A stretch of 64,000 nucleotides of DNA from Clostridiales bacterium (GCA_012842605.1 DUSN01000101.1:1-64000), one strand, 5' to 3'. Positions 53,213 to 62,590 are shown, counted from the first letter of the stretch. Made by a program: numbers and translations. The notes: a model not told the origin generated them from the sequence alone.

Positions 53213-54313
53213 TTATCTTATATATGCCCGGCATCCTGCATCATTTAGCAGGTTTACTGCTTTTGCCTGTGCTGCCTGGTCATCCAATGACAGCACCAGG
53301 CAGCCCGGTTCGTCTTCGCGGCTGTTTATAATTCTTATGTTTTTTATATTCACATTATGGCTGCCAAGAATTGTGGTTACCTTTCCGATAATACCGGGTT
53401 TGTCTTCCACATCTACGTATACCTGATAATAAGGCAGCAGATACAGGCTTTCTGATGAAGGAATCTGATCCCGGAATTTCTTAGCCTCCATGTAGAATGA
53501 TTCAACTGCCTGCCCGTCTCCTGCCTCCAGGTCTTTGCTGATTTTACTAAGACAGCCTATTACAGATGAAATCAGAGGTAAAAGCTGATCCCTGTTGTAC
53601 AGGCAGATATCCCGCCACATTTCCGGGTTGGAGGATGCAATGCGGGTTATATCCTTAAAACCGCCTGCAGCAAGCTTTTGGATGGCATTATCCGGTCCGT
53701 CCGCTTCCCGTACCGTATTGACCAGGGCAGCAGCAATAATATGGGGGAGATGACTTACAGCACCCACCATCTGGTCGTGAGTAACGGGATCCAGTATCAG
53801 CGGAATGGCTCCGGTGGATGCTATCAGACTCTTTAGAACATTAACTGCTGTATCCGGTGTGCCTGTCCTTGGAGTCAGAATATAATATGCATTTTCAAAC
53901 AAGTGCGCAATGCTGGCATGGTAGCCCGAACGTTCTGCCCCCGCCATGGGATGTCCTCCGATGAAGCAGACATCCTGGGGCAGGAGTTCATCGGCTTTTT
54001 TCATAATTCCTTCTTTTATGCTGCCGACATCGGTAATAATGGTTCCCGGGCGGGCACAGCGGCTTAAAATTATTAACAATTCCGGGATGCAGCTAACAGG
54101 TGTACATAGAAATATGACCTGGGAATCAGATACAGCATCTTCAAGCCGGTCAAATGCCTGGCTGACAGTTCCGTCTTCAAGGGCTAATTCTAAATTTTTC
54201 CTGTTGCTGTCCACTCCGACTATAGTGAAACCCGGATTGGTGCGGCGGAAGGCTTTAGCCAGGGAACCTCCGATCAATCCCAATCCTGCTATAGTAATTT
54301 TCTTAATTTCCAT
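53213..54313 (-). CDS. tyrA: Prephenate dehydrogenase with ACT domain
   Basis: 366 aa. An NAD-binding Rossmann motif GLGLIGGS lies at ~10-17. The prephenate dehydrogenase core has GGHPMAGAERSG (substrate-binding His) and HDQMVGAVSHLPH. A C-terminal ACT domain (~295-366: YVDVEDKPGIIGKVTTILG) probably mediates tyrosine feedback. It oxidatively decarboxylates prephenate to 4-hydroxyphenylpyruvate. It lies 4 bases from aroF and is followed closely by aroA. Confidence 0.95.
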   Translation of the reverse strand: MEIKKITIAGLGLIGGSLAKAFRRTNPGFTIVGVDSNRKNLELALEDGTVSQAFDRLEDAVSDSQVIFLCTPVSCIPELLIILSRCARPGTIITDVGSIKEGIMKKADELLPQDVCFIGGHPMAGAERSGYHASIAHLFENAYYILTPRTGTPDTAVNVLKSLIASTGAIPLILDPVTHDQMVGAVSHLPHIIAAALVNTVREADGPDNAIQKLAAGGFKDITRIASSNPEMWRDICLYNRDQLLPLISSVIGCLSKISKDLEAGDGQAVESFYMEAKKFRDQIPSSESLYLLPYYQVYVDVEDKPGIIGKVTTILGSHNVNIKNIRIINSREDEPGCLVLSLDDQAAQAKAVNLLNDAGCRAYIR

Positions 54314-54317
54314 GGCC

Positions 54318-55331
54318 TTATATCTCCCGTCCTACAATGGCTGCTATTTTGTGAATGTCCTTCATTAATCCGGCAAAACTGTCAAAGTTCAATGACTGAG
54401 GTCCGTCTGACAAAGCTTCTTTAGGACAGGGATGAACCTCAACCAATAAACCGTCGGCACCTGCTGCTATAGCCGCCCTGCTCATAGGCGTCACCAGCCT
54501 CCATCTGCCGGTTCCGTGGCTGGGATCAGCAATAATGGGCAGATGGCTTAATTCCTTGACGGCGGGTATGCTGCTTAAGTCCAAAGTGTTGCGGGTATAG
54601 GTCTCAAAAGTACGGATGCCTCTTTCACACAGGATAATATTATAGTTGCCTTCATTCATGATATATTCGGCTGCGCTCAGCCATTCTTCGATTGTGGCAG
54701 ACAGCCCCCGCTTCAATATAACAGGCACCTTCATCCTGCCTACTTCCTGCAGGAGGTTGAAGTTTTGCATATTTCTTGCCCCAATTTGTATTACATCAGC
54801 GTACTTGGCAGCTAATTCCAGGGATTTGGTTGAAACAGCTTCAGTTACGACAGGCAGTCCCGTTTCTTTTCTGGCTTGCGCCAGGATTCTCAGGCCCCCT
54901 TCTTCCAGCCCCTGGAAGGAGTAGGGAGAAGTTCTGGGTTTATATGCTCCGCCCCTTAGAAATGTTACGCCCTGCTCCTTGAGAAAGCGGGCGGTGGATA
55001 TAATCTGTTCTTCACTTTCCACTGCACAGGGACCGGCTATGACCGCAATACGATTGCCGCCTATTTCGGCATTTGCAGCCCGTATTACTGAATTTTCCGG
55101 TTTAAATGTTCGTCCTGCCAGTTTGTAAGGTTCTACAATATGCACTATCCGGTCAACACCGGACATCAGTTCCAGGGGAGCATCGGCAAGCAAGCGCTTA
55201 TCGCCGATTACCCCGATTATGGTTCTTTCAGAGCCTTCAGAAATATGAACGCCCAAGTTCAGTTTCTTTAAGAAGTTTTCTACTCCGGCAATATCCTCTT
55301 TGGAGCATTGAGGTTTCATAACAATTACCAT
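54318..55331 (-). CDS. aroF: 3-deoxy-7-phosphoheptulonate synthase, AroA-I-beta type
   Basis: ATG at 55331 behind GGAGGAATG. 337 aa. An N-terminal ferredoxin-like regulatory domain (~1-70, as in the Thermotoga enzyme) precedes the KDO8P-type barrel with AGPCAVES, RGGAYKPRTSPYSFQG, ARNMQN, KRG and DPSHGTG. It condenses PEP with erythrose 4-phosphate, the first shikimate step. The regulatory domain suggests feedback by tyrosine. It lies 88 bases after aroB and 4 before tyrA. Confidence 0.95.
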   Translation of the reverse strand: MVIVMKPQCSKEDIAGVENFLKKLNLGVHISEGSERTIIGVIGDKRLLADAPLELMSGVDRIVHIVEPYKLAGRTFKPENSVIRAANAEIGGNRIAVIAGPCAVESEEQIISTARFLKEQGVTFLRGGAYKPRTSPYSFQGLEEGGLRILAQARKETGLPVVTEAVSTKSLELAAKYADVIQIGARNMQNFNLLQEVGRMKVPVILKRGLSATIEEWLSAAEYIMNEGNYNIILCERGIRTFETYTRNTLDLSSIPAVKELSHLPIIADPSHGTGRWRLVTPMSRAAIAAGADGLLVEVHPCPKEALSDGPQSLNFDSFAGLMKDIHKIAAIVGREI

Positions 55332-55419
55332 ACTACATTCCTCCGATTATGCTGTTCTTTTATTGTATTTCCTAACCGTGCTGCCGTACTGCAATATGAC
55401 CAAGCTGCTGTTCAGTTTG

Positions 55420-56511
55420 TCATAATTGCTGTATGCGGGCTGCATCCAGTGCAGCAAAAATGACCTGGGTTTCCACATTGCGGAATATTCCTGCCTGTCC
55501 GGGAGCCGTGGGCAGTACAAATGCAATTTTCCCGTCTTTGTTTTTCTTGTCATGCTGCATCAGTTTCAGAAGACTGCTGTTATCAATATCAGGAATGGTT
55601 ACCGGCAGTCCTGCACCGGATAGAATATTCCGTATCCGATTAATGTACTCCATAGGGATAAGTCCCATGAGGTGGGCAATAACGGCTTCTGCAACCATGC
55701 CCATGGAAACAGCTTCGCCGTGAGTGTACGTACTGAAGCCTGCAGCAGCTTCAATGGCATGGCCGATGGTGTGCCCGAAGTTTAATATAGTCCTCAGCCC
55801 TTGTTCTCTTTCATCCGCTGTTACTACATCAGCCTTGATTTCACAGGAGCGGTGAATGGCTTGAATCAGTATTGAAATATTCTGTGCCTTCAGCTGCTCT
55901 ACATTGTCTTCCAGCCAGGCAAGAAATGCTTCATCTTTTATGATACCGTGCTTGATTATCTCGGCCATACCGTTGGCTATTTCCCGCCGGGGCAGTGTCC
56001 TTAACGTGGCTGCGTTCATAATTACGCATTTTGGCTGATAGAAGCTTCCGATTATATTCTTAGCCAGTGGATGATTAACAGCCGTCTTTCCCCCTATGCT
56101 GCTGTCCACCTGTGCAAGAAGGGTGGTGGGAATTTGTATGAAGGGGATGCCCCGCATATAGGTGGAGGCAACAAACCCTGCAAGGTCGCCGATTACCCCG
56201 CCGCCCAATGCAACGATAAGAGAGCTGCGCTCCAGGCTGGCATTTAATGCCGCAGTGTATAGTTTCTCAGCTTCCTTCAGGCTTTTGGAGGCTTCGCCGG
56301 GAGGGACCACCGCACATGTTGTCTGCATGCCTAATGACCTTAGGTGTTTTTCCACTATGCTGTAATATAGTTTGCACACATTTTCATCAGTAATAATCAG
56401 GGCTTTATCCCCATGACAGTACACGGATGCCTCCTGGAACAAAACATCCCAGTCATCGTGCAGGTAAATTGGATAGGATCTGTCGTTTAGATTGACCCAG
56501 ACAGTCTTCAT
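55420..56511 (-). CDS. aroB: 3-dehydroquinate synthase
   Basis: Start at ATG 56511 behind GGGGG; the upstream extension (to 56583) lacks a binding site. About 363 aa. NAD-binding GGGVIGDLAGFVAS, the substrate motif PTTLLAQVDSSIGGKTAVNH, metal ligands in EIIKHG and NFGHTIGHAIE, and HGEAVSMGM all fit. It converts DAHP to dehydroquinate. It is the first gene of the aromatic operon. aroC, aroD, aroE and aroK are not in the window. Confidence 0.96.
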   Translation of the reverse strand: MKTVWVNLNDRSYPIYLHDDWDVLFQEASVYCHGDKALIITDENVCKLYYSIVEKHLRSLGMQTTCAVVPPGEASKSLKEAEKLYTAALNASLERSSLIVALGGGVIGDLAGFVASTYMRGIPFIQIPTTLLAQVDSSIGGKTAVNHPLAKNIIGSFYQPKCVIMNAATLRTLPRREIANGMAEIIKHGIIKDEAFLAWLEDNVEQLKAQNISILIQAIHRSCEIKADVVTADEREQGLRTILNFGHTIGHAIEAAAGFSTYTHGEAVSMGMVAEAVIAHLMGLIPMEYINRIRNILSGAGLPVTIPDIDNSSLLKLMQHDKKNKDGKIAFVLPTAPGQAGIFRNVETQVIFAALDAARIQQL

Positions 56512-56568
56512 TGCAATTACCCCCAGATGGTGATTTAAAAAATTGTATATTCCACAGGCTAAAAAGTC

Positions 56569-56634
56569 AAGAATTGCTTGCATGTGATAATAAGATGACG
56601 GAAAAAATGCTGCATTTATTAAGAATTGCTTGCA
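56569..56634 (+). repeat. Two 14-base direct repeats upstream of aroB
   Basis: AAGAATTGCTTGCA occurs at 56569-56582 and 56621-56634, 52 bases apart, just upstream of aroB in the 436-base divergent region 56512-56947. They could be regulator binding sites. The rest of this gap is AT-rich. TATAAT at 56758-56763 (preceded by TTGG, an extended -10) may start the EF-G-like gene; I see no T-box or other riboswitch. Confidence 0.45.
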
Positions 56635-56947
56635 AATAAACCATAAATAAATAAAATAAAAAGTGCCGGCATTTTATCTTTTATAATTATTAAGCTTGAT
56701 GAATATAAAAGTGGAAAATTCTTAGGCTGAATTTATATTAAAAACCGGAAATATTGGTATAATTTAGCATGCTTGTCCGTAAAATATTCTTAATTGATTA
56801 TTCATTTTCCTATGAAATATGTTACAATAGAGGAGGGAAATCAGGAATATTATCGAAAAGTACATAATATGCGTGAAGAGACCCTTTATCGCTTCTGGTT
56901 TGCCACAATTCGACTGAAAACTGAAAATTACGAATGGGGGAATGTTG

Positions 56948-59029
56948 ATGAAGAACTACACAACCGACAAAATTCGCAATATTGGCATCATCGGCCACGG
57001 TGGCGAGGGAAAGACAACTTTGACCGAAGCCATGCTGTTTAATGCCAAAGCTACAGATCGCTTTGGCCGAGTAGAGGATGGAACCACCACCACAGACTAT
57101 GATCCGGAAGAGATAAAAAGACATATATCCATCAGCGCAGCTGTAGCTCCGCTTGAATGGAATCAACATAAGTTTAATATAATTGATATCCCCGGATACT
57201 TTGATTTCATTGGTGAAATGGTAGGAAGCCTCAGAGTAGCAGACAGTGCCTGCATAGTAGTAGGGGCTGTATCCGGCGTAATAGTAGGAACTGAAAAAGC
57301 CTGGGACATGTGCAAGGAAAACGGTATTCCCAGAATCATCTTTGTAAATCAGATGGACAGGGAAAATGCCAATTATATGAAGGTAATCGACCAGTTGAAG
57401 GATCTGTACGGGACAGCCATAGCTCCATTCCAGGTACCGATTATGGAAGGCGGTGCATTTACCGGCTATGTTGATGTAATTGCCATGAAAGCCAAGCAGT
57501 TCAAGGGCAGCAGCATGGTTGACATACCTGTGCCGGCTAATATGAATGATGTTATAGAGCCCATACGTACCATGCTGGTAGAAGCTGCGGCAGAGACCAG
57601 CGAAGAGCTCATGGAAAAATACTTCTCAGGGGAAGATCTGACTGAGGAAGAAATACGCTCTGCTGTCCGTAAAGGTGTAGTATGCGGTGATATTGTACCG
57701 GTAGTCTGCGGTTCCGCTGTAAATAACCAGGGCGTTACTACATTAATGGATCTTATAGCAGCTTACCTTCCCGCTCCGGGAGAATGTGCGAAACCTGTCG
57801 GTGAACATCCGCAAGCCAAAGAACCCGTTGAGAGAAGCTATTCTCAATCAGAGCCTTTCTCAGCACTGGTGTTTAAAACCGTAGTTGACCCATTTGTTGG
57901 TAAACTGTCCCTCTTTAAAGTGATGTCCGGCGAACTTAATAGTGGAATGACAGTATACAATCCCAACAAGGATAAAACTGAAAAAATCAATAATATCTAC
58001 CTGCTCAGGGGCAAAAAACAGATACCTGCCGATAAGATTGTCAGCGGTGATATAGCTGCTGTTTCCAAGCTGCAGGTAACCATGACAGGGGACACTCTAT
58101 GCGACCAGGCAAATCCAGTAGTATATGAGCCTATAAAATTCCCCGAACCTTCTATATCCCTCGCTGTTATGTCACAAAAAGAGGGTGATGAGGACAAGAT
58201 ATTTGCCGGTCTGTATCGTCTTACCGAAGAGGATCCCACCTTTACAGTTGAGAAAAATCAGGAAACCGGTGAAATGCTGCTGTCAGGTGTCGGCGAAATG
58301 CATTTAGAGATAATTTCCAAGAGACTCCAGAATAAATTCGGTGTAACAGCAGTATTTAAGGAGCCCAAGATACCTTACCGTGAAACCATACGTAAACCAA
58401 TCAAGGCAGAAGGCAAACACAAGAAGCAAAGCGGCGGTCATGGTCAGTACGGCCATGTTTGGATTGAGTTTGAGCCCCTTCCCGATGTTGAACAGGAATT
58501 TGAATTTGTAGACAAGATTGTCGGCGGCGTTGTACCCAGACAGTATATACCCGCTGTTGACAAGGGCCTGCGCGAGTGCCTGCCCAAAGGTGTCCTGGCA
58601 GGGTACCCAATGGTAGGAATCCGGGCAACATTGTACGACGGTTCCTATCACAGTGTAGACTCCTCAGAAATGGCATTTAAAATTGCCGCTTCCCTGGCAT
58701 TCAAAAAGCTGGAGCAGGCTAACCCTGTTTTGCTTGAGCCAATCATGAAAGCAGAGGTAATAGTGCCGGATGATTACATGGGTGACATTATCGGCGACCT
58801 CAATAAACGCCGCGGCAGAATACTGGGCATGAACCCCATAGGCCATGGTCTGCAGCAGGTTGTGGCTGAAGTTCCCCAGGCTGAGATGGCCAAATATGCT
58901 ACCGACTTGCGCTCCATGACGCAAGCCAGGGGCAGCTTCAAACTGACATTTGTACGGTATGAAGAAGTACCTGCAAATATCAGTGCTAAGGTAGTAGAGC
59001 AGGCCAAGCAGGAAGCAGCCCAGGAGTAA
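56948..59029 (+). CDS. EF-G-like translation GTPase (paralogue)
   Basis: ATG at 56948, 7 bases after GGGGG; ATG 56942 is too close. 693 aa with the five-domain EF-G layout. The G1 loop is GHGGEGKTTL (16-25), different from the GHIDAGKTT of true EF-G. G3 is DIPGYFDF and G4 is NQMDRE; domain IV has the HKKQSGGHGQYGHV region. This belongs to the EF-G-like (EF-G-2/FusB-like paralogue) group, which binds ribosomes but whose physiological role is unclear. rpsL, rpsG and tuf are not adjacent, unlike canonical fusA. Confidence 0.9.
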   Translation: MKNYTTDKIRNIGIIGHGGEGKTTLTEAMLFNAKATDRFGRVEDGTTTTDYDPEEIKRHISISAAVAPLEWNQHKFNIIDIPGYFDFIGEMVGSLRVADSACIVVGAVSGVIVGTEKAWDMCKENGIPRIIFVNQMDRENANYMKVIDQLKDLYGTAIAPFQVPIMEGGAFTGYVDVIAMKAKQFKGSSMVDIPVPANMNDVIEPIRTMLVEAAAETSEELMEKYFSGEDLTEEEIRSAVRKGVVCGDIVPVVCGSAVNNQGVTTLMDLIAAYLPAPGECAKPVGEHPQAKEPVERSYSQSEPFSALVFKTVVDPFVGKLSLFKVMSGELNSGMTVYNPNKDKTEKINNIYLLRGKKQIPADKIVSGDIAAVSKLQVTMTGDTLCDQANPVVYEPIKFPEPSISLAVMSQKEGDEDKIFAGLYRLTEEDPTFTVEKNQETGEMLLSGVGEMHLEIISKRLQNKFGVTAVFKEPKIPYRETIRKPIKAEGKHKKQSGGHGQYGHVWIEFEPLPDVEQEFEFVDKIVGGVVPRQYIPAVDKGLRECLPKGVLAGYPMVGIRATLYDGSYHSVDSSEMAFKIAASLAFKKLEQANPVLLEPIMKAEVIVPDDYMGDIIGDLNKRRGRILGMNPIGHGLQQVVAEVPQAEMAKYATDLRSMTQARGSFKLTFVRYEEVPANISAKVVEQAKQEAAQE

Positions 59030-59112
59030 TGCTCAATATGTTAACACTATAGAAAATGCTGATAATCAGCGCTATGCCTAAACCTAAAAACGATAAACCA
59101 GAGCGATTAAAG

Positions 59113-59140
59113 AGAGCCGCAAAAGCGGCTCTTTATTATT
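59113..59140 (+). terminator. Terminator after the EF-G-like gene
   Basis: Stem AGAGCCGC / GCGGCTCT with loop AAAA, followed by TTATTATT. The rest of the gap 59030-59289 shows no gene that I recognise. Confidence 0.85.
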
Positions 59141-59289
59141 GTCAGAATAAAGTCTTATGCTGCTTAAGCGGTGGGAGCATACTCTTTTGCCTGGATATGG
59201 TATGAGTATGAAATAGTTAGAATATGTAACAAAAATGTAATATATCATTCATAATCTTTTAATAAAACCATACTCGGGCATTAGCTGGT

Positions 59290-59318
59290 TTGACACCCTT
59301 GGGACTGAAAACTATAAT
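59290..59318 (+). promoter_or_regulatory. Perfect-consensus sigma-A promoter of the SleB-like gene
   Basis: TTGACA (59290-59295), 17-base spacer, TATAAT (59313-59318). Both hexamers are exact matches, so strong vegetative transcription is expected. Confidence 0.85.
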
Positions 59319-59366
59319 TTAACCATAATAAAGTTAACATAATACTTATTGCTTGGGGGTTTTACT

Positions 59367-60098
59367 ATGACATATGGTAAAGAAGGTGTATTGAACAGGT
59401 TAAGGAATTCACAATTACTTAGAAAATGTGTTGTTATAACTGTACTTGCAATTATGCTGGTACTGCCTGCAAGCGAAGCCTTTGCGGCCGGAGTGCTGAA
59501 ACTTGGCAGCAGGGGTGCTGAGGTTACCCAGCTTCAGCAGGAGCTTATGAATCGTGGTTACTTTACTCATTGGAGAACAACGGGCTATTTCGGCACCATT
59601 ACCAGAAGTGCTGTAATCCGCTTTCAAAGGGACAACGGCCTGCTGGTTGACGGAATTGTAGGCCCTCAGACCAGAGCAGCACTGTTTGGTGCGAAAACAA
59701 TGACATCCAGAAGCAGCATCAGCCAGAAGGACAGGGACAATATTTACTGGCTGGCAAGAATTATTCATGCTGAGGCGCAGGGAGAACCATACAAAGGCCA
59801 GGTTGCAGTAGGCAATGTTATAATGAACCGGGTTGCTTCTCCTGACTTTCCAAGCAGCATATACGGAGTTATCTTTCAATATACCAATGGAATCCCTCAG
59901 TTCAGTCCTGTAGCAGACGGAACCATATACAATACGCCCAGCGCATCGTGCATGAAAGCCGCTGAGGAAGCTTATTGGGGAAGCAAGCCTGTAGGCGATG
60001 CGTTATTCTTCTTCAATCCCCAAAAGGCTTCAGGCTCCTGGATTGTAAAAAGCAGGCAGTATGTCACAACTATAGGCAACCATGCATTTTACCGATAA
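59367..60098 (+). CDS. SleB-like cell-wall hydrolase
   Basis: ATG at 59367 behind GGGGGT. 243 aa. Signal peptide ~18-41 (CVVITVLAIMLVLPASEAFA), peptidoglycan-binding domain PG_binding_1 at ~45-105 (LGSRGAEVTQLQQELMNRGY), and a SleB/CwlJ hydrolase domain at ~125-243. The catalytic Glu136 is in IHAEAQGEPYKGQVAVGNV. SleB is a lytic transglycosylase that degrades spore cortex during germination. The strong sigma-A promoter here points to use in growing cells as well, perhaps wall turnover. A terminator follows at 60105. Confidence 0.9.
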   Translation: MTYGKEGVLNRLRNSQLLRKCVVITVLAIMLVLPASEAFAAGVLKLGSRGAEVTQLQQELMNRGYFTHWRTTGYFGTITRSAVIRFQRDNGLLVDGIVGPQTRAALFGAKTMTSRSSISQKDRDNIYWLARIIHAEAQGEPYKGQVAVGNVIMNRVASPDFPSSIYGVIFQYTNGIPQFSPVADGTIYNTPSASCMKAAEEAYWGSKPVGDALFFFNPQKASGSWIVKSRQYVTTIGNHAFYR

Positions 60099-60104
60099 AG
60101 AAGT

Positions 60105-60133
60105 CTCCCGCCTTTAAATGGCGGGAGCATTTT
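60105..60133 (+). terminator. Terminator after the SleB-like gene
   Basis: Stem CTCCCGCC / GGCGGGAG followed by CATTTT. Confidence 0.82.
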
Positions 60134-60184
60134 AATAAAAATGTATAGACTAGACACAAGCATTTTCATTGAACGCTATTTATA

Positions 60185-60213
60185 TTGAAATTGGAAAATA
60201 TAAATGATAAGAT
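60185..60213 (+). promoter_or_regulatory. Promoter upstream of nagA
   Basis: TTGAAA (60185-60190), 17-base spacer, TAAGAT (60208-60213). Confidence 0.5.
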
Positions 60214-60232
60214 AAAGTGGAACAAATCTAAT

Positions 60233-60267
60233 AAAGCCTTCCTCACATCCAAGGGGTGGGCTTTTTT
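60233..60267 (+). terminator. Terminator-like hairpin in the nagA leader
   Basis: AAAGCC pairs with GGGCTTT, and CCTCAC with the GGGGTG segment, followed by TTTTTTG. It stands between the promoter at 60185-60213 and nagA, so it may attenuate nagA or close a very short transcript. Confidence 0.55.
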
Positions 60268-60347
60268 GTTAGAAACTTGATGAATCAGGGTAATAGTTTA
60301 CTGGAAAGGTATATAGATATTCCCCTTTGATGGAAGGAGCGATTTTA

Positions 60348-61493
60348 GTGTTAATTTTTACTAATGGCCGGGCTTATCTGGATGGAAGATGGACAACAGG
60401 CATGGATATCCTGGTTGATAATGGGAAAATTGCTGATATCAAACCTCAAGGTACACAATATGAAGGCATAGTGGCTGATGTTAAGGGAGGTTATATTACT
60501 CCCGGATTCATAGACATTCACATACATGGCTCTAATGGATCGGACGTTATGGATGCAAAGCCGGAAGCGCTTGAGAATATTTCCTGCTTCCTTGCAGGCA
60601 AAGGAACTACTTCCTGGCTGGCGACCACTATGACAGTAAGCATAGAAGAAATCAGGAGAAGTCTTCAGGTTACAGCAGACTATATGAAAGATACAAGCCG
60701 GCGGGGAGCACAGGTCCTGGGAATACACCTTGAAGGACCATTCCTGAGCCCAAAGGCAAAAGGAGCACATGCTGAGGAGTATATTCTCTCTCCCACTGTT
60801 GATAATTATTTAGCCATTACCGGCGGGATGCCGGATATTGTCCGCATGGTCACTATTGCGCCTGAGGAAGAAGGTGCCCTGGAGCTGATAAAGTATCTTA
60901 AGGAAAGAAGTATTACCCCTTCCTTAGGTCATACCAAAGGCACCTATGATCAATGCAAAAAAGCTCTTGAGAGCGGCATGACTCATGCCTGCCATTTTTA
61001 CAATGCCATGACTCCGCTGAATCACAGGGAACCGGGGGCTGTAGGTGCAATACTGGAAAATGATTCGGCAGCCATTGAGCTCATAGCTGACCTGGTTCAT
61101 GTTCATCCTGTAGCTTTAAAACTCGCAGTAAATGTAAAAGGTCCCGGCAAAACCGTTCTTATTACAGATGCTATGGTGGCTGCAGGTTTGAAGGACGGCG
61201 ACTACGAGCTTGGCGGTCTTCCGGTCTATGTACGCAATGGGGAGGCACGTCAGGCAAACGGCACCCTTGCAGGCAGCACCTTAACCCTGGACAGGGCACT
61301 CAGGAATATGATAAAGATTGGTGTTCCTTCTGAGGATGTTATTGCCATGCTGACAGAGACACCTGCCCGGGAAATAGGTGCAGACCATTTTAAGGGAAGG
61401 TTGGCAAAAGGCTTTGATGCAGACATAAATATTCTGGATGATGATTTTAATGTTAAGGAAACTTATATAAGAGGGAAAAAATTCAAAGCATAA
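60348..61493 (+). CDS. nagA: N-acetylglucosamine-6-phosphate deacetylase
   Basis: GTG start at 60348, 8 bases after GGAAGGAG. About 381 aa, amidohydrolase superfamily. The metal site includes HIH (58-60 in FIDIHIHGSNG), the Glu in HLEGPFLSPKAKGAH, GHTKG and CHFYNAMTPL, with the catalytic Asp in LITDAM. It removes acetate from GlcNAc-6-phosphate in cell-wall recycling or chitin use. nagB and a PTS are not adjacent. It follows a wall hydrolase gene, which fits wall recycling. Confidence 0.95.
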   Translation: MLIFTNGRAYLDGRWTTGMDILVDNGKIADIKPQGTQYEGIVADVKGGYITPGFIDIHIHGSNGSDVMDAKPEALENISCFLAGKGTTSWLATTMTVSIEEIRRSLQVTADYMKDTSRRGAQVLGIHLEGPFLSPKAKGAHAEEYILSPTVDNYLAITGGMPDIVRMVTIAPEEEGALELIKYLKERSITPSLGHTKGTYDQCKKALESGMTHACHFYNAMTPLNHREPGAVGAILENDSAAIELIADLVHVHPVALKLAVNVKGPGKTVLITDAMVAAGLKDGDYELGGLPVYVRNGEARQANGTLAGSTLTLDRALRNMIKIGVPSEDVIAMLTETPAREIGADHFKGRLAKGFDADINILDDDFNVKETYIRGKKFKA

Positions 61494-61526
61494 GCTCGAC
61501 TAAACGAATACAAATACCGGTACAAG

Positions 61527-61558
61527 AACAGGCTCATCCTGTGGGGAGCCTGTTTTTT
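61527..61558 (+). terminator. Terminator after nagA
   Basis: Stem AACAGGCTC / GAGCCTGTT followed by TTTTA. Confidence 0.85.
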
Positions 61559-61606
61559 ATAAGCCGTGCCATGCCGGCTTTGGTGCCGTTTGGAGGGATT
61601 ATAAGG

Positions 61607-62590
61607 ATGAAGGCCAAAATCCAGGAAATCCTGCTGAAAAATCAGGACAGCTATGTCTCAGGGGAAGAAATCAGCCGCAGGCTGGGTATCAGCAGGACGG
61701 CTGTGTGGAAATATATCAATAATCTGCGGGAGGAAGGATTTGGAATAAAATCTGTACCGAATAAAGGTTATCGCCTGGAAAAGATTCCGGATCGCCTGGA
61801 TCCGGTTTTGCTGCGGCATTGCCTTCTTACAAGGAAACTAGGTCAAGCAATTGAAATACATGAAGCAATAGATTCCACCAATACCAGGGCTAAGGAGTTG
61901 GCGCAGACGGGTGCACCTCATGGCACCTTAGTGGCTGCAGAAGAGCAAATAAAGGGCAGAGGACGGTTAGGCCGTTCATGGGAGTCCCCTCCCGGAACCG
62001 GTATCTGGATGTCTCTCATCTTACGTCCGTCCTTTCCTCCAAGATTTGCTCCCCGGATAACTGTTATTGCCGCACTGGCTGCAGTCAAAGCCATAAGCAG
62101 CATAACCGGCCTTGATGCAGCTATTAAGTGGCCTAATGACATAATAATAAATTATAGAAAGGTATGCGGTATTCTGACTGAGATGCAGGCCGATCCGGAT
62201 TTAATAGAGTATGCTGTTTTAGGCATGGGTATTAATGTGAATACAGAAAGCTTCCCGGCAGAGCTTGTTAATTCTGCCACATCCCTGTATCTGGAATCGG
62301 GAGCCAGGACGGACCGCTGCAGGCTGCTGGCGGGTATTCTGGGCTTTTTTGAAGGAATATATGAAAAATATGAAGATACAGGAGATTTTACCGATATTCT
62401 TAAAGAATACAAGGAAAGATGCATTACCCTGGGACAACGGGTCAGGGTAGTGAGTGCTTCCGGCGAGTTCGAAGGCATTGCTGAGGGTTTGACACAGGAC
62501 TGTGAGCTGATAGTGGTTTCGGATAACGGCATGAAGCATACTGTTCTTTCAGGAGATGTATCGGTTCGCGGGATCTGTGGTTATGTATAA
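61607..62590 (+). CDS. birA: Bifunctional biotin-protein ligase and biotin operon repressor
   Basis: Start at ATG 61607 behind GGAGGG. About 327 aa. An N-terminal winged helix (1-60: YVSGEEISRRLGISRTAVWKY) precedes the ligase core with GRGRLGRSWESP (~117) for biotinyl-AMP binding, KWPNDI, and the C-terminal SH3-like domain. It attaches biotin to carboxylases and represses biotin genes using biotinyl-AMP as corepressor. No biotin genes are adjacent. The region 62591-62808 after it holds no gene that I can support. Confidence 0.94.
   Translation: MKAKIQEILLKNQDSYVSGEEISRRLGISRTAVWKYINNLREEGFGIKSVPNKGYRLEKIPDRLDPVLLRHCLLTRKLGQAIEIHEAIDSTNTRAKELAQTGAPHGTLVAAEEQIKGRGRLGRSWESPPGTGIWMSLILRPSFPPRFAPRITVIAALAAVKAISSITGLDAAIKWPNDIIINYRKVCGILTEMQADPDLIEYAVLGMGINVNTESFPAELVNSATSLYLESGARTDRCRLLAGILGFFEGIYEKYEDTGDFTDILKEYKERCITLGQRVRVVSASGEFEGIAEGLTQDCELIVVSDNGMKHTVLSGDVSVRGICGYV

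Noticed and set aside
56794-57042. An 82-codon open frame starting before the EF-G-like gene
   Set aside because: It overlaps the first 95 bases of the EF-G-like gene in another frame and has no recognisable domain.
59324-59344. Two CATAATA boxes like forespore sigma-F/G -10 elements before the SleB-like gene
   Set aside because: No matching -35 at proper spacing, while a perfect sigma-A promoter lies just upstream.
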